Assembly: GCA_003521145.1 (NCBI GenBank)
Contig: DOTL01000015.1
Span: 1 to 30,636, forward strand
DNA: 30,636 nt
Source of the DNA: Streptococcus sp.
GTDB taxonomy: Bacteria; Bacillota; Bacilli; Lactobacillales; Streptococcaceae
Reading direction: 5' to 3'
Shown: piece by piece, positions 23,842 to 30,636 of the stretch
Numbering within the stretch: the stretch's first letter is position 1
How the letters are laid out: the number at the start of each line of letters is the position of its first letter
Program-made: the position numbers and the translations under genes
The notes under the pieces: model-generated
Databases searched by the model: none
Seen by the model: the letters and a program-made list of their open reading frames with translations, nothing else
Told to the model about the DNA's origin: nothing

Positions 23842-24606
23842 ATGGCACTTCTTGAAGTTAAAAATCTAACTAAAAACTTCGGTGGTTTGACTGCTGTTGG
23901 TGATGTTTCAATGGAACTCAATGAAGGTGAGTTGGTTGGGCTTATCGGACCAAATGGTGCTGGTAAAACAACCCTGTTCAACCTTTTGACAGGTGTCTAT
24001 GAGCCAAGTGAAGGAACTGTTACACTTGATGGTACAGTCCTAAATGGTAAAGCACCTTATAAAATCGCTTCACTCGGTTTGTCACGTACTTTCCAAAATA
24101 TCCGTCTTTTCAAAGATATGACTGTACTTGAAAACGTTCTTGTTGGTTTATCAAATAAGCAACCTTCAAATTTATTTGTATCTCTTTTGCGTTTGCCTAA
24201 GTACTATTCAAGTGAAGAAGAGTTAAAAGCAAAGGCTATGGAACTCTTGGCTATCTTCAACTTGGATGGTGAGGCAGATACGCTTGCGAAAAACTTAGCT
24301 TACGGACAACAACGTCATTTGGAAATTGTTCGTGCACTTGCAACGGAACCAAAAATTCTCTTCCTTGATGAACCAGCTGCGGGTATGAACCCACAAGAAA
24401 CAGCTGAATTGACTGCTCATATTCGTCAAATTCAAAAAGACTTTGGAATTACTATCATCTTGATTGAGCATGATATGAGTTTGGTCATGGATGTTACTGA
24501 GCGTATCTATGTTTTGGAATATGGACGCTTGATTGCCGAAGGAACACCTGATGATATTAAGAATAACAAACGCGTTATTGAAGCTTACTTGGGAGGTGAA
24601 GCATAA
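23842..24606 (+). CDS. livG: Branched-chain amino acid ABC transporter ATP-binding protein LivG
   Basis: A 254-residue ABC ATPase that powers the LivHM permease from the cytoplasmic side. Walker A is GPNGAGKT at 36-43, the family Q-loop region is SLGLSRTFQNIRLFKDMTVLEN, the signature is LAYGQQRHLEI (unusual LAYGQ form, normal for LivG), Walker B is ILFLDEPAAGMNP, and the H-loop is IEHDMSLVM. It is longer than LivF because of an insertion after the Q-loop, typical of the G subunit. AAGGAGGG (23825-23832) precedes ATG 23842. The stop TAA overlaps the livF ATG by one base. Confidence 0.95.
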   Translation: MALLEVKNLTKNFGGLTAVGDVSMELNEGELVGLIGPNGAGKTTLFNLLTGVYEPSEGTVTLDGTVLNGKAPYKIASLGLSRTFQNIRLFKDMTVLENVLVGLSNKQPSNLFVSLLRLPKYYSSEEELKAKAMELLAIFNLDGEADTLAKNLAYGQQRHLEIVRALATEPKILFLDEPAAGMNPQETAELTAHIRQIQKDFGITIILIEHDMSLVMDVTERIYVLEYGRLIAEGTPDDIKNNKRVIEAYLGGEA

Positions 24607-25316
24607 TGGCTATGTTGAAAGTTGAAAATCTCTCAATTAAATATGGATCTATTGAAGCTGTTAAAAATGTTAGCTTTGAAGTTAATGAAGGTGAAGTCGT
24701 AACTCTTATCGGTGCTAACGGTGCAGGTAAGACATCAATTCTTCGTACAATCTCAGGTCTTGTTCGTCCAACTGAGGGAACCATTTCTTATCTCGGAAAT
24801 GACATCCACAAAACACCAGCACGTAAAATTGTTGCCGAAGGTTTGGCTCAAGTACCTGAGGGACGTCATGTATTTGCAGGACTAACCGTAATGGAAAATC
24901 TTGAAATGGGAGCTTTCCTTCATACAAATAAAGAAGAGAACGCTGCTCTCTTGAAAAAAGTCTTCCAACGTTTCCCACGTCTAGAAGAACGTAAGAATCA
25001 AGATGCAGCGACACTTTCTGGTGGTGAACAACAAATGCTTGCAATGGGCCGTGCCCTTATGAGTCGTCCAAAACTTTTGCTTTTGGATGAGCCTTCAATG
25101 GGACTTGCTCCAATCTTTATTCAGGAAATTTTTGATATTATCGAAGATATCAAGGCACAAGGGACTACAGTTCTTTTGATTGAACAAAATGCCAATAAGG
25201 CTTTGTCAATTGCGGACCGTGGTTACGTTCTTGAAACTGGTAAAGTGGTTCTTTCAGGTACTGGTGAAGAGCTTCTTGCATCAGATGAAGTTCGTAAAGC
25301 CTATCTTGGAGGATAA
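24606..25316 (+). CDS. livF: Branched-chain amino acid ABC transporter ATP-binding protein LivF
   Basis: The second ATPase of the LivGF pair, 236 residues. Walker A is GANGAGKT at 36-43, followed by EGLAQVPEGRHVFAGLTVMENLEMG, a hallmark of LivF. The signature is LSGGEQQMLAMGRAL, Walker B LLLLDEPSMGLAP, and in the switch region a Q (IEQN) replaces the H-loop histidine, as in other LivF proteins. ATG 24606 overlaps the livG stop (TAATG) and uses GGGAGGTG at 24592-24599. It is the last gene of the operon, followed by a strong terminator. Confidence 0.95.
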   Translation: MAMLKVENLSIKYGSIEAVKNVSFEVNEGEVVTLIGANGAGKTSILRTISGLVRPTEGTISYLGNDIHKTPARKIVAEGLAQVPEGRHVFAGLTVMENLEMGAFLHTNKEENAALLKKVFQRFPRLEERKNQDAATLSGGEQQMLAMGRALMSRPKLLLLDEPSMGLAPIFIQEIFDIIEDIKAQGTTVLLIEQNANKALSIADRGYVLETGKVVLSGTGEELLASDEVRKAYLGG

Positions 25317-25341
25317 GAAAAAGCGCCCAAGGGCGTTTTTC
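25317..25341 (+). terminator. Terminator of the liv operon
   Basis: AAAAAGCGCCC and GGGCGTTTTT arms around an AA loop give a GC-rich hairpin with a T-run, starting right after the livF stop. Confidence 0.85.
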
Positions 25342-25408
25342 TATCGTCTCATGCTGATTGTAAAATACTAATTTTTCAGCAAAATATTGCAATCGGTTAC
25401 AATTAGAG

Positions 25409-25417
25409 TGGTATAAT
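25409..25417 (+). promoter_or_regulatory. Extended -10 promoter of the CBS-ACT gene
   Basis: TGGTATAAT (TGnTATAAT) at 25409-25417; a possible -35 TTGCAA at 25387-25392 is 19 bases away. The predicted leader is about 27 nt with CGGAGG at 25435-25440. Confidence 0.6.
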
Positions 25418-25450
25418 ATAAGTAAGAAATCATTCGGAGGAAAATGAAAC

Positions 25451-26110
25451 ATGGCAGTAAAAGATTTTATGACGAAACGTGTAGTTTATGTCTCACCAGA
25501 AACAACAGTTGCAGCAGCTGCAGATATTATGCGTGATAAAGGTTTGCGCCGTTTGCCAGTAATTGAACATGATAAACTTGTTGGGCTTATTACAGAAGGT
25601 ACTATGGCAGAAGCCTCACCATCAAAAGCAACAAGCTTATCCATTTATGAAATGAACTATCTCCTTAATAAGACAAAGATAGGAGATATCATGATTAAGA
25701 ATGTCCTTACTGTTTCCAAATATGCTAGCCTTGAGGATGCAATCTATATTATGCTTCAAAATAAGGGTGGAGTTCTTCCGGTTGTGGACAATGACCAAAT
25801 TTCAGGAATTATCACAGATAAAGATGTCTTTCGTGTTTTCTTGGAAATTTCTGGTTATGGTCAAGCGGGAATTCGTATTGGGTTGGAAGTTCCAGATACT
25901 CCACGTGTTTTGGAAAAAATTGCGAACCTTATCGCTAGTGAGAATCTGAACATCAAACGTACAATTGTTGCACCTAAAAATGACACTGTACTTCGTGTCG
26001 AACTCCAAGTTGAAGGAGAGATTGGAATTGACCAACTCAAGAAGGTTTTTGTAGAAGCAGGATTTACAGTTACTGAAATTGCAGAAACAGAAGCAAAAGA
26101 GTTAGACTGA
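25451..26110 (+). CDS. CBS-CBS-ACT domain protein (AcuB-like)
   Basis: A 219-residue cytosolic sensor-like protein with two CBS domains (about 1-60, VKDFMTKRVVYVSPETT and LRRLPVIEHDKLVGLIT; about 75-130, IGDIMIKNVLTVSKYA and GGVLPVVDNDQISGIIT) and a C-terminal ACT domain (about 138-210, GIRIGLEVPDTPRVLEKIANLIASENLNI). CBS pairs bind adenine nucleotides and ACT domains often bind amino acids. Streptococcal genomes annotate this gene as acetoin utilisation protein AcuB, but no acuA/acuC partners are nearby, so that name is doubtful. Its constant position behind livJHMGF suggests, by inference only, a link with branched-chain amino acid status. Confidence 0.85.
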   Translation: MAVKDFMTKRVVYVSPETTVAAAADIMRDKGLRRLPVIEHDKLVGLITEGTMAEASPSKATSLSIYEMNYLLNKTKIGDIMIKNVLTVSKYASLEDAIYIMLQNKGGVLPVVDNDQISGIITDKDVFRVFLEISGYGQAGIRIGLEVPDTPRVLEKIANLIASENLNIKRTIVAPKNDTVLRVELQVEGEIGIDQLKKVFVEAGFTVTEIAETEAKELD

Positions 26111-26250
26111 TAAAGAAGATAAAACAAAATAACTTCTTAACTTTAGTTACCCTAAAAATAGAAAGTTTGTAGGAACAGTTCAGTGGAAATAAGATTAAAA
26201 TCCTTACTTTTTCTAGTAATTAATGAACTACAGGCTTAACTTTAAACAAT
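26111..26250. other. AT-rich intergenic stretch with no recognised element
   Basis: Between the CBS-ACT gene and the terminator before cysK I see no ORF with a ribosome binding site, no promoter, and no repeat. Confidence 0.5.
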
Positions 26251-26288
26251 AAAAAGAGGCTAGAACATTATGTTCTAGCTTCTTTTTT
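26251..26288. terminator. Bidirectional terminator between the CBS-ACT gene and cysK
   Basis: GGCTAGAAC (26258-26266) pairs with GTTCTAGCT-type arm (26272-26280), flanked by A-run on the left and T-run on the right, so it serves both convergent genes. Confidence 0.85.
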
Positions 26289-26289
26289 A

Positions 26290-27216
26290 TTAGTCTTGAA
26301 AATCGTAAAGTGTTGTAGAGAGATAACGCTCACCATTGTCAGGCAAGAGTGTCAAGACTTTTTTGCCTTCGCCAAGCTCAGCGGCAACCTTAAGGGCAGC
26401 AGCAATAGCAGCACCTGATGAGATACCAGCTAGGAAACCTTCTTGGCTACCCAATGTACGTGATGTTGCGATAGCTTCATCAGAAGGAATACGCACAACA
26501 CTGTCATATGATTTTGTATCCAATGTGTCAGGAATAAAACCAGTTGAGATACCTTGAATTTTGTGTGGTCCTGGTTTATCACCATTCAAGACGGCAGATT
26601 CGTCAGCTTCAATACCATAAACCTTGATATTTGGATTGGCAGCCTTAAGTGTTTTTGAAACACCTGAAATAGTACCACCAGTACCGATACCAGCAACAAA
26701 GGCATCCAAACCTTCTGCACCAAAATCTTCAAGAATTTCTTGACCAGTTGTAGCCGCGTGAACAGCTGGGTTTGATGGGTTAGCAAATTGAAGTGGTACC
26801 CAACCATTGCGTTCAGCAGCAACTTCTTTAGCCTTAGCAATCGCACCCTTCATTCCTTCGCTACCAGGAGTCAACACAAGTTCAGCTCCATAAGCTTGGA
26901 TGATTTTACGGCGTTCAACACTCATTGTGTCAGGCATTACGATAACAACTTTATAGCCTTTAGCAACCCCAACCCAAGCGAGACCGATACCAGTGTTACC
27001 TGAAGTTGGTTCAACAATGGTATCACCAGGTTTAATCGTACCAGCTTTTTCAGCATCTTCAATCATACGAAGAGCAATACGGTCTTTTACTGAAGAACCA
27101 GGGTTGAATGCTTCGAGTTTAACGTAAACATCTGCTGATCCTTCTGGAACAATAGAATTAAGTTTAATAACAGGTGTTTTTCCAACAAGTTCAGTGATTG
27201 AGTTGTAAATTGTCAT
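26290..27216 (-). CDS. cysK: Cysteine synthase A (O-acetylserine sulfhydrylase)
   Basis: A PLP enzyme that makes L-cysteine from O-acetyl-L-serine and sulfide. The 308 residues show PGSSVKDR with the PLP lysine K44, the substrate loop TSGNTG at 71-76, the phosphate-binding GTGGT at 178-182, and SSGAA near the C-terminus; length and motifs are those of CysK rather than cystathionine beta-synthase. It ends with DFQD, not the classical Ile tail needed for binding serine acetyltransferase, so complex formation may be weak or absent. It has an excellent promoter and a complete CYS-box upstream. With metB-patB it forms the sulfur amino acid node of this window. Confidence 0.95.
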   Translation of the reverse strand: MTIYNSITELVGKTPVIKLNSIVPEGSADVYVKLEAFNPGSSVKDRIALRMIEDAEKAGTIKPGDTIVEPTSGNTGIGLAWVGVAKGYKVVIVMPDTMSVERRKIIQAYGAELVLTPGSEGMKGAIAKAKEVAAERNGWVPLQFANPSNPAVHAATTGQEILEDFGAEGLDAFVAGIGTGGTISGVSKTLKAANPNIKVYGIEADESAVLNGDKPGPHKIQGISTGFIPDTLDTKSYDSVVRIPSDEAIATSRTLGSQEGFLAGISSGAAIAAALKVAAELGEGKKVLTLLPDNGERYLSTTLYDFQD

Positions 27217-27252
27217 ATTTAAAATCCTCTTAATATTTGATTGATGGTTTTA

Positions 27253-27281
27253 AGTATACGACGGTAGGGCCTACTTGTAAA
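27253..27281 (-). promoter_or_regulatory. cysK promoter
   Basis: Read on the minus strand: TTTACA (27281-27276), exactly 17 bases, TATACT (27258-27253). The leader is about 30 nt with AGAGGA before ATG 27216. Confidence 0.8.
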
Positions 27282-27293
27282 ATAGATCTTCTT

Positions 27294-27320
27294 TATCACT
27301 GTGATAACGTTTGACTATCA
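27294..27320 (-). promoter_or_regulatory. CYS-box (CmbR-type LysR operator) of cysK
   Basis: On the minus strand the pattern is TGATA-N9-TATCA-N3-TGATA, an exact fit to the streptococcal CYS-box TGATA-N9-TATCA-N2-4-TGATA. It ends 12 bases upstream of the cysK -35, the expected place for a LysR-type activator. Its distal half-site contains the stop codon of yigZ (27318-27320). Confidence 0.75.
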
Positions 27321-27944
27321 GATAGGAATTTCAACGATTTTCTTTCCAGATTTTTCATAAGTAACTTTTCCTTGATAGAATTCGGTTAGTTCCTGACCGA
27401 GTCTTTCAATCTCAGACTCTTCGACAAATAAAGTAGTAGAAACATCTGATAAGAAAGTTGTATCAAATTCTTGGAGTCCTTCTTTTTCAAGGAAGTTGGA
27501 AAAGACTTGGTATTGAGAGTAGGTTAACTCTATGGTTAGTCCTGTTAATTCCTTGACTTCAACTCGGCCAATCTCTTCAATAGCATGGGCAACGCTACCA
27601 GAGTAAGCGCGTATAAGACCACCTGCCCCAAGTTTGAGTCCTCCAAAATAACGAGTCACAACAATTACGACATTAGTAAGTCCTTGTTTTTCTAGAACAG
27701 TAAGCATAGGTACCCCAGCTGTTCCAGAAGGTTCGCCATCATCACTTGAACGCTTAATTTGACAATCATCTCCAACAATCATTGCAGAGCAAGAGTGATT
27801 GGCCTTATGATGCTCTTTCTTAATCTGAGCGATGTACCCTCTTCCTTCTTCTTCACTATTAATACGTTTCAAGTGACAAATAAAACGAGATTTTTTTATT
27901 TCTTCCTCAACGATTCCATCGTTGGCAATAGTTTTGTAATCCAT
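27318..27944 (-). CDS. yigZ: YigZ/IMPACT family protein
   Basis: A 208-residue protein of the UPF0029/IMPACT family. The N-terminal IMPACT domain (about 1-125) contains KKSRFICHLKRI, the hallmark DDGEPSGTAGVPML (about 68-81), and VTRYFGGLKLGAGGLIRAYS (about 97-116). The C-terminal DUF1949 ferredoxin-like domain follows. Eukaryotic IMPACT regulates the Gcn2 pathway; the bacterial role is unknown, with suggestions of ribosome or nucleic acid binding. It is divergent from comFA and upstream of cysK on the same strand, with the CYS-box over its stop codon. No ribosome binding site precedes ATG 27944; the likely -10 sits right before it. Confidence 0.9.
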   Translation of the reverse strand: MDYKTIANDGIVEEEIKKSRFICHLKRINSEEEGRGYIAQIKKEHHKANHSCSAMIVGDDCQIKRSSDDGEPSGTAGVPMLTVLEKQGLTNVVIVVTRYFGGLKLGAGGLIRAYSGSVAHAIEEIGRVEVKELTGLTIELTYSQYQVFSNFLEKEGLQEFDTTFLSDVSTTLFVEESEIERLGQELTEFYQGKVTYEKSGKKIVEIPI

Positions 27945-27950
27945 AAAAAA

Positions 27951-27959
27951 ATTTTATCA
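27951..27959 (-). promoter_or_regulatory. Extended -10 of yigZ, predicting a leaderless mRNA
   Basis: Minus-strand TGATAAAAT (TGnTAAAAT) ends 6 bases before the ATG, leaving only a T-run in between and no room for a ribosome binding site. Confidence 0.5.
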
Positions 27960-27983
27960 TAAAAAGATGAAATCAAACATATT

Positions 27984-27991
27984 TTCGAATA
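27984..27991 (+). promoter_or_regulatory. ComX (late competence) cin-box of comFA
   Basis: TTCGAATA differs from the streptococcal com-box/cin-box TACGAATA at one base. It acts as the -10 for the alternative sigma factor ComX and lies 7 bases before the comFA ATG. Confidence 0.75.
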
Positions 27992-27998
27992 GAAAGAT

Positions 27999-29318
27999 AT
28001 GGTACCTAAAGATTATTATGGACGACTATTTACTAAAGAACAGTTGCCAGTTGACTACCACTCAGAGGCTTTTACATTAGAAAGCATGATAAAGGTCGAT
28101 AAACAACTTAGATGTAAAAGATGTTACAGTCGGATAGAGGAAGATTGGCAATTACCGGAAGGTCAGTATTATTGCAGAGCATGTATTGTCTTTGGCAGAA
28201 ATCAAGAAGGAAAAGAACTTTATTATTTTCCTTCAAAAACATCTGAAATTGAATTTCCTGTTTTGAAGTGGTTGGGGGAACTGACTCCCTATCAAGCTGA
28301 GGTCTCAGAGAAGCTTTTAGAAACATATCAAAAACAGAAAGATAGCCTCGTACATGCTGTGACGGGTGCAGGTAAGACAGAAATGATTTATAAAATCGTT
28401 GCCTATGTTCTTGAAAATAAAGTTCATGTAGCTATCGCAAGTCCTCGGGTTGATGTTTGTCGAGAATTATTTCTACGTATGCAGAGGGATTTTACTTGTA
28501 GTATTTCTCTACTTCATGCTGAGAGTGAACCATATGATGGTAGTCCGCTTGTAATAGCTACCACACATCAACTACTAAAGTTTTACCAGAGTTTTGACTT
28601 AGTTATTGTAGATGAAGTAGACGCATATCCTTTTGTAGGAAATGTCATGTTAAATTATGCTGTAGAACAGGCGAAGACCGAAACCGGTCGATTTATTTAC
28701 TTAACAGCGACTTCAACATTATCTTTAGAAGAACTAGTTCGACTTGGGACTTTAGAAAAGCATCACCTTGCTAGACGTTTCCATGGAAATCCTTTAGTAC
28801 TTCCTAAATTCTTCTGGCAGGGGAGATTACAAAAATCTCTGACGAGAGGCAAGCTTCCAAGACCACTTCTTTATCAGATTAAAAAGCAACGTAAATCAAA
28901 ATTTCCTCTATTAATCTTCTTTCCAAATATAGTGATAGGTGAAAAGTTTACAAGTATTCTACAAAAATATCTTCCAGATGAAAAAATGGCCTTTGTTTCC
29001 TCAAAAAGCGAGGAGCGTTCAACTATCGTAGAGAAGTTTCGAGAAAAAGAACTGTCCATCTTAGTGACAACAACTATCCTCGAACGTGGTGTAACCTTTC
29101 CACAAGTAGATGTTTTTGTTTGTATGGCAAATCATCACCTATACACTAGGTCGAGTCTTATTCAGATTGGAGGTCGAGTTGGAAGATCACCAGATAGACC
29201 GACAGGAAAACTTTATTTCTTTCATGAAGGACTATCCAAATCAATGCTTCGGTGTCGAGAAGAAATAAAGGTTATGAATAAAAAAGGAGGGTTTAACAAT
29301 GAAGTGTCTGCTATGTAA
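27999..29318 (+). CDS. comFA: Late competence DNA helicase/translocase ComFA
   Basis: A membrane-associated superfamily 2 ATPase required for uptake of single-stranded DNA during transformation. The 439 residues contain a zinc-binding four-cysteine motif (C39, C42, C59, C62), Walker A TGAGKT at 122-127, the DEAD-like box DEVD at 204-207, the TATST motif III, and C-terminal helicase motifs TTILERGVTFPQVD and QIGGRVGRS with the arginine fingers. The N-terminus MVPKDYYGRLFT aligns with pneumococcal ComFA, so ATG 27999 is right. The only purine-rich tract, AGAAAG, is 2 bases from the ATG, and the ComX box is 7 bases away, so the mRNA appears leaderless. comFC overlaps by 20 bases. Confidence 0.95.
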   Translation: MVPKDYYGRLFTKEQLPVDYHSEAFTLESMIKVDKQLRCKRCYSRIEEDWQLPEGQYYCRACIVFGRNQEGKELYYFPSKTSEIEFPVLKWLGELTPYQAEVSEKLLETYQKQKDSLVHAVTGAGKTEMIYKIVAYVLENKVHVAIASPRVDVCRELFLRMQRDFTCSISLLHAESEPYDGSPLVIATTHQLLKFYQSFDLVIVDEVDAYPFVGNVMLNYAVEQAKTETGRFIYLTATSTLSLEELVRLGTLEKHHLARRFHGNPLVLPKFFWQGRLQKSLTRGKLPRPLLYQIKKQRKSKFPLLIFFPNIVIGEKFTSILQKYLPDEKMAFVSSKSEERSTIVEKFREKELSILVTTTILERGVTFPQVDVFVCMANHHLYTRSSLIQIGGRVGRSPDRPTGKLYFFHEGLSKSMLRCREEIKVMNKKGGFNNEVSAM

Positions 29319-29961
29319 TGACTGGATTGAATCAGTACCAAAATTAAGAGACCTCATTATGTTTAACCAAAGAAAAGAGTGCTTTTGTGTATCTTGTAAA
29401 AATCAGTATAAAAAACTCTCAAAAGAAAGATGCCAAAATTGTAATAAAGAATTACATAGAGATGCTTGTATTGATTGTAAACTTTGGATGAAAAAAGGCT
29501 ATGTTCCTAAGCACCTTGCCATTTATCGCTATGAAGAAAACATGAGAGAGTGTTTTAGTCGCTATAAATTTATGGGAGACTATTGTCTTAGAAAAATATT
29601 TCAACAAGATATAAAAAATACCTTGAAACCATTTTTGAAGAAAGGTTATACCATAGTGCCAGTCCCATTATCGAAAGAACGCTTGGCAGAAAGAGGATTC
29701 AACCAAGTTGAGGGATTGATAGAGGGAATTCCCTATCGGGATATCTTTGAGAAAAGAGATATTGAGAAACAATCATCGAAAACACGCGACGAGCGACTAA
29801 GCCAAGATAATGCCTTCTGTCTCAAGAAAGGTATAAATGTACCAGATAAGATTATTATAGTGGATGATATCTATACAACAGGTTCCACTTTATATCAGAT
29901 GGTTCAACTATTAGAAGGTATAGGTATTAAAGAAGTTTTGACCTTTTCACTAGCTAGATAA
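29299..29961 (+). CDS. comFC: Late competence protein ComFC (phosphoribosyltransferase-like)
   Basis: A 220-residue ComF-family protein needed for transformation, thought to work with ComFA and DprA in handling incoming single-stranded DNA. The N-terminal half has a cysteine-rich zinc region (C3, C6, C28, C30, C33, C45, C48, C57, C60). The C-terminal half is a type I phosphoribosyltransferase fold with PVPLSKERLAERGFNQ (about 121-136) and the PRPP loop VDDIYTTGST (188-197). It starts at ATG 29299, 20 bases inside comFA, with AAAGGAGGG (29283-29291) upstream, so it is cotranscribed and coupled. A late competence pair on one ComX transcript is the standard streptococcal arrangement. Confidence 0.95.
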   Translation: MKCLLCNDWIESVPKLRDLIMFNQRKECFCVSCKNQYKKLSKERCQNCNKELHRDACIDCKLWMKKGYVPKHLAIYRYEENMRECFSRYKFMGDYCLRKIFQQDIKNTLKPFLKKGYTIVPVPLSKERLAERGFNQVEGLIEGIPYRDIFEKRDIEKQSSKTRDERLSQDNAFCLKKGINVPDKIIIVDDIYTTGSTLYQMVQLLEGIGIKEVLTFSLAR

Positions 29962-29970
29962 TAAAAATCC

Positions 29971-29998
29971 TTGCGAATTTTCATGAAAAGGATATAAT
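29971..29998 (+). promoter_or_regulatory. hpf promoter with a palindrome in the spacer
   Basis: TTGCGA (29971-29976), 16 bases, TATAAT (29993-29998). The spacer contains the perfect 12-base palindrome TTTTCATGAAAA (29978-29989), flanked by ATCCTT/AAGGAT arms, a possible operator or weak comFC terminator. Confidence 0.65.
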
Positions 29999-30039
29999 AA
30001 AGATAGAGAAAACGCTAACAAGCGAGAAAGAGGTCTTTT

Positions 30040-30588
30040 ATGATTAAATATAGTATCCGTGGCGAAAATATCGAAGTGACTGAAGCACTTCGTGACTATG
30101 TTGAAAGTAAACTTAGCAAAGTTGAAAAATACTTCAACGAAGACCAAGAATTGAATGCACGTGTAAATCTTAAGGTTTATCGCGAAAAGACAGCTAAAGT
30201 AGAGGTTACTATTCCAACAGGTTCTGTAACACTAAGAGCAGAAGATGTTTCGCAAGATATGTACGGTTCTATTGACCTGGTGGTTGATAAGATTGAAAGA
30301 CAAATCCGTAAAAACAAAACAAAAATTGCACGTAAGCATCGTGAAAAAGTTCCAACAGGAGAAGTATTCTCAGCTGATTTTAATAACGAACAAGTTGAAG
30401 AAGCACCAGCTGTTGAAGTTGTAAGAACTAAAAACATTGAGTTGAAACCAATGGATGTTGAAGAGGCTATCCTTCAAATGGAATTGTTGGGGCATGACTT
30501 CTTTATCTATACTGATAGTGAAGATCATACAACTAATGTTCTATACAAACGAGAAGACGGTAACTACGGTTTGATTGAAGCTAAATAA
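30040..30588 (+). CDS. hpf: Long-form ribosome hibernation promoting factor
   Basis: A 182-residue long HPF (YfiA/RaiA family), which binds the 30S decoding region and dimerises 70S ribosomes into inactive 100S particles in stationary phase or starvation. The N-terminal S30AE domain (about 1-100) starts IKYSIRGENIEVTEALRDYVESKLSKVEKYF and ends in the basic helix RQIRKNKTKIARKHREK. A linker leads to the C-terminal dimerisation domain (about 125-182, KNIELKPMDVEEAILQMELLGHDFFIYTDSE). GAAAGAGG (30024-30031) precedes ATG 30040. It has its own sigma-A promoter. The remaining 48 bases after it hold nothing I can identify. Confidence 0.96.
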   Translation: MIKYSIRGENIEVTEALRDYVESKLSKVEKYFNEDQELNARVNLKVYREKTAKVEVTIPTGSVTLRAEDVSQDMYGSIDLVVDKIERQIRKNKTKIARKHREKVPTGEVFSADFNNEQVEEAPAVEVVRTKNIELKPMDVEEAILQMELLGHDFFIYTDSEDHTTNVLYKREDGNYGLIEAK

Positions 30589-30636
30589 TTAAAAAATAAA
30601 GGAAGTAGGTTGAGAGCCCAAATTTCAAGTTGAAAT

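Noticed and set aside
25444..25533. Short frame starting ATG 25444 ahead of the CBS-ACT gene
   Set aside because: It overlaps the real gene out of frame, has no family features, and the CBS-ACT start at 25451 is still well placed behind CGGAGG.
1..30636. CRISPR array, IS element, BOX/RUP repeats, tRNA or rRNA
   Set aside because: No regularly spaced repeats, transposase motifs, terminal inverted repeats, or tRNA/rRNA signatures were seen on either strand.

Overview
The window is chromosomal DNA of a low-GC streptococcus of the salivarius group, most likely Streptococcus thermophilus. Three things point there. Gene order follows known streptococcal blocks: rimP-nusA-rnpM-ylxQ-infB-rbfA, murE/murJ, upp-clpP-ylbF-ylbG-livJHMGF-acuB, and cysK/yigZ/comFA-comFC-hpf. 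clpP carries both a CIRCE and a CtsR operator, as described for S. salivarius clpP. Finally, a decayed fructosyltransferase (ftf) and a decayed FemABX/MurMN-type gene fit the genome decay typical of S. thermophilus. No tRNA, rRNA, CRISPR array, insertion sequence or prophage is visible.

Layout. 1-5.8 kb: translation and transcription operon, all on +. 5.8-6.4 kb: LOG-family phosphoribohydrolase-like gene. 6.5-7.9 kb: a CodY-box promoter in front of a Fem-type aminoacyltransferase pseudogene with two frameshifts. 8.0-11.1 kb: divergent murE(Lys) and murJ/ytgP, giving lipid II precursor synthesis and flipping. 11.3-14.0 kb: a P-type ATPase with the cation-site residues of Na,K-ATPases. 14.2-16.6 kb: metB-patB (trans-sulfuration) behind a MET-box. 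16.65-18.3 kb: a deletion scar joining the 3' ends of two originally divergent genes, a GH32-like fragment on - and the ftf C-terminus on +. 18.4-20.6 kb: upp, clpP, ylbF, ylbG. 20.7-25.3 kb: branched-chain amino acid ABC transporter livJHMGF behind a promoter whose spacer is a CodY box. 25.4-26.1 kb: CBS-ACT protein. 26.3-27.9 kb: cysK and yigZ on -, with a complete CYS-box. 28.0-30.0 kb: late competence genes comFA-comFC behind a near-consensus ComX box. 30.0-30.6 kb: long-form hpf.

The genes connect mainly through nitrogen and sulfur regulation. metB, patB and cysK form the cystathionine/cysteine node, with MtaR- and CmbR-type operators readable in the DNA. livJHMGF imports the branched-chain amino acids that CodY senses, and a second strong CodY box sits upstream of the broken Fem gene.

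I found no clearly new biological system. The most useful second-look items are the fructan-gene deletion scar, the double homopolymer frameshift, the legible operators (CYS, MET, CodY, CIRCE/CtsR), the predicted leaderless transcripts (ylbF, yigZ, comFA), and the Na,K-type cation site in the ATPase. All protein assignments come from motifs and remembered family features; no database search was run.
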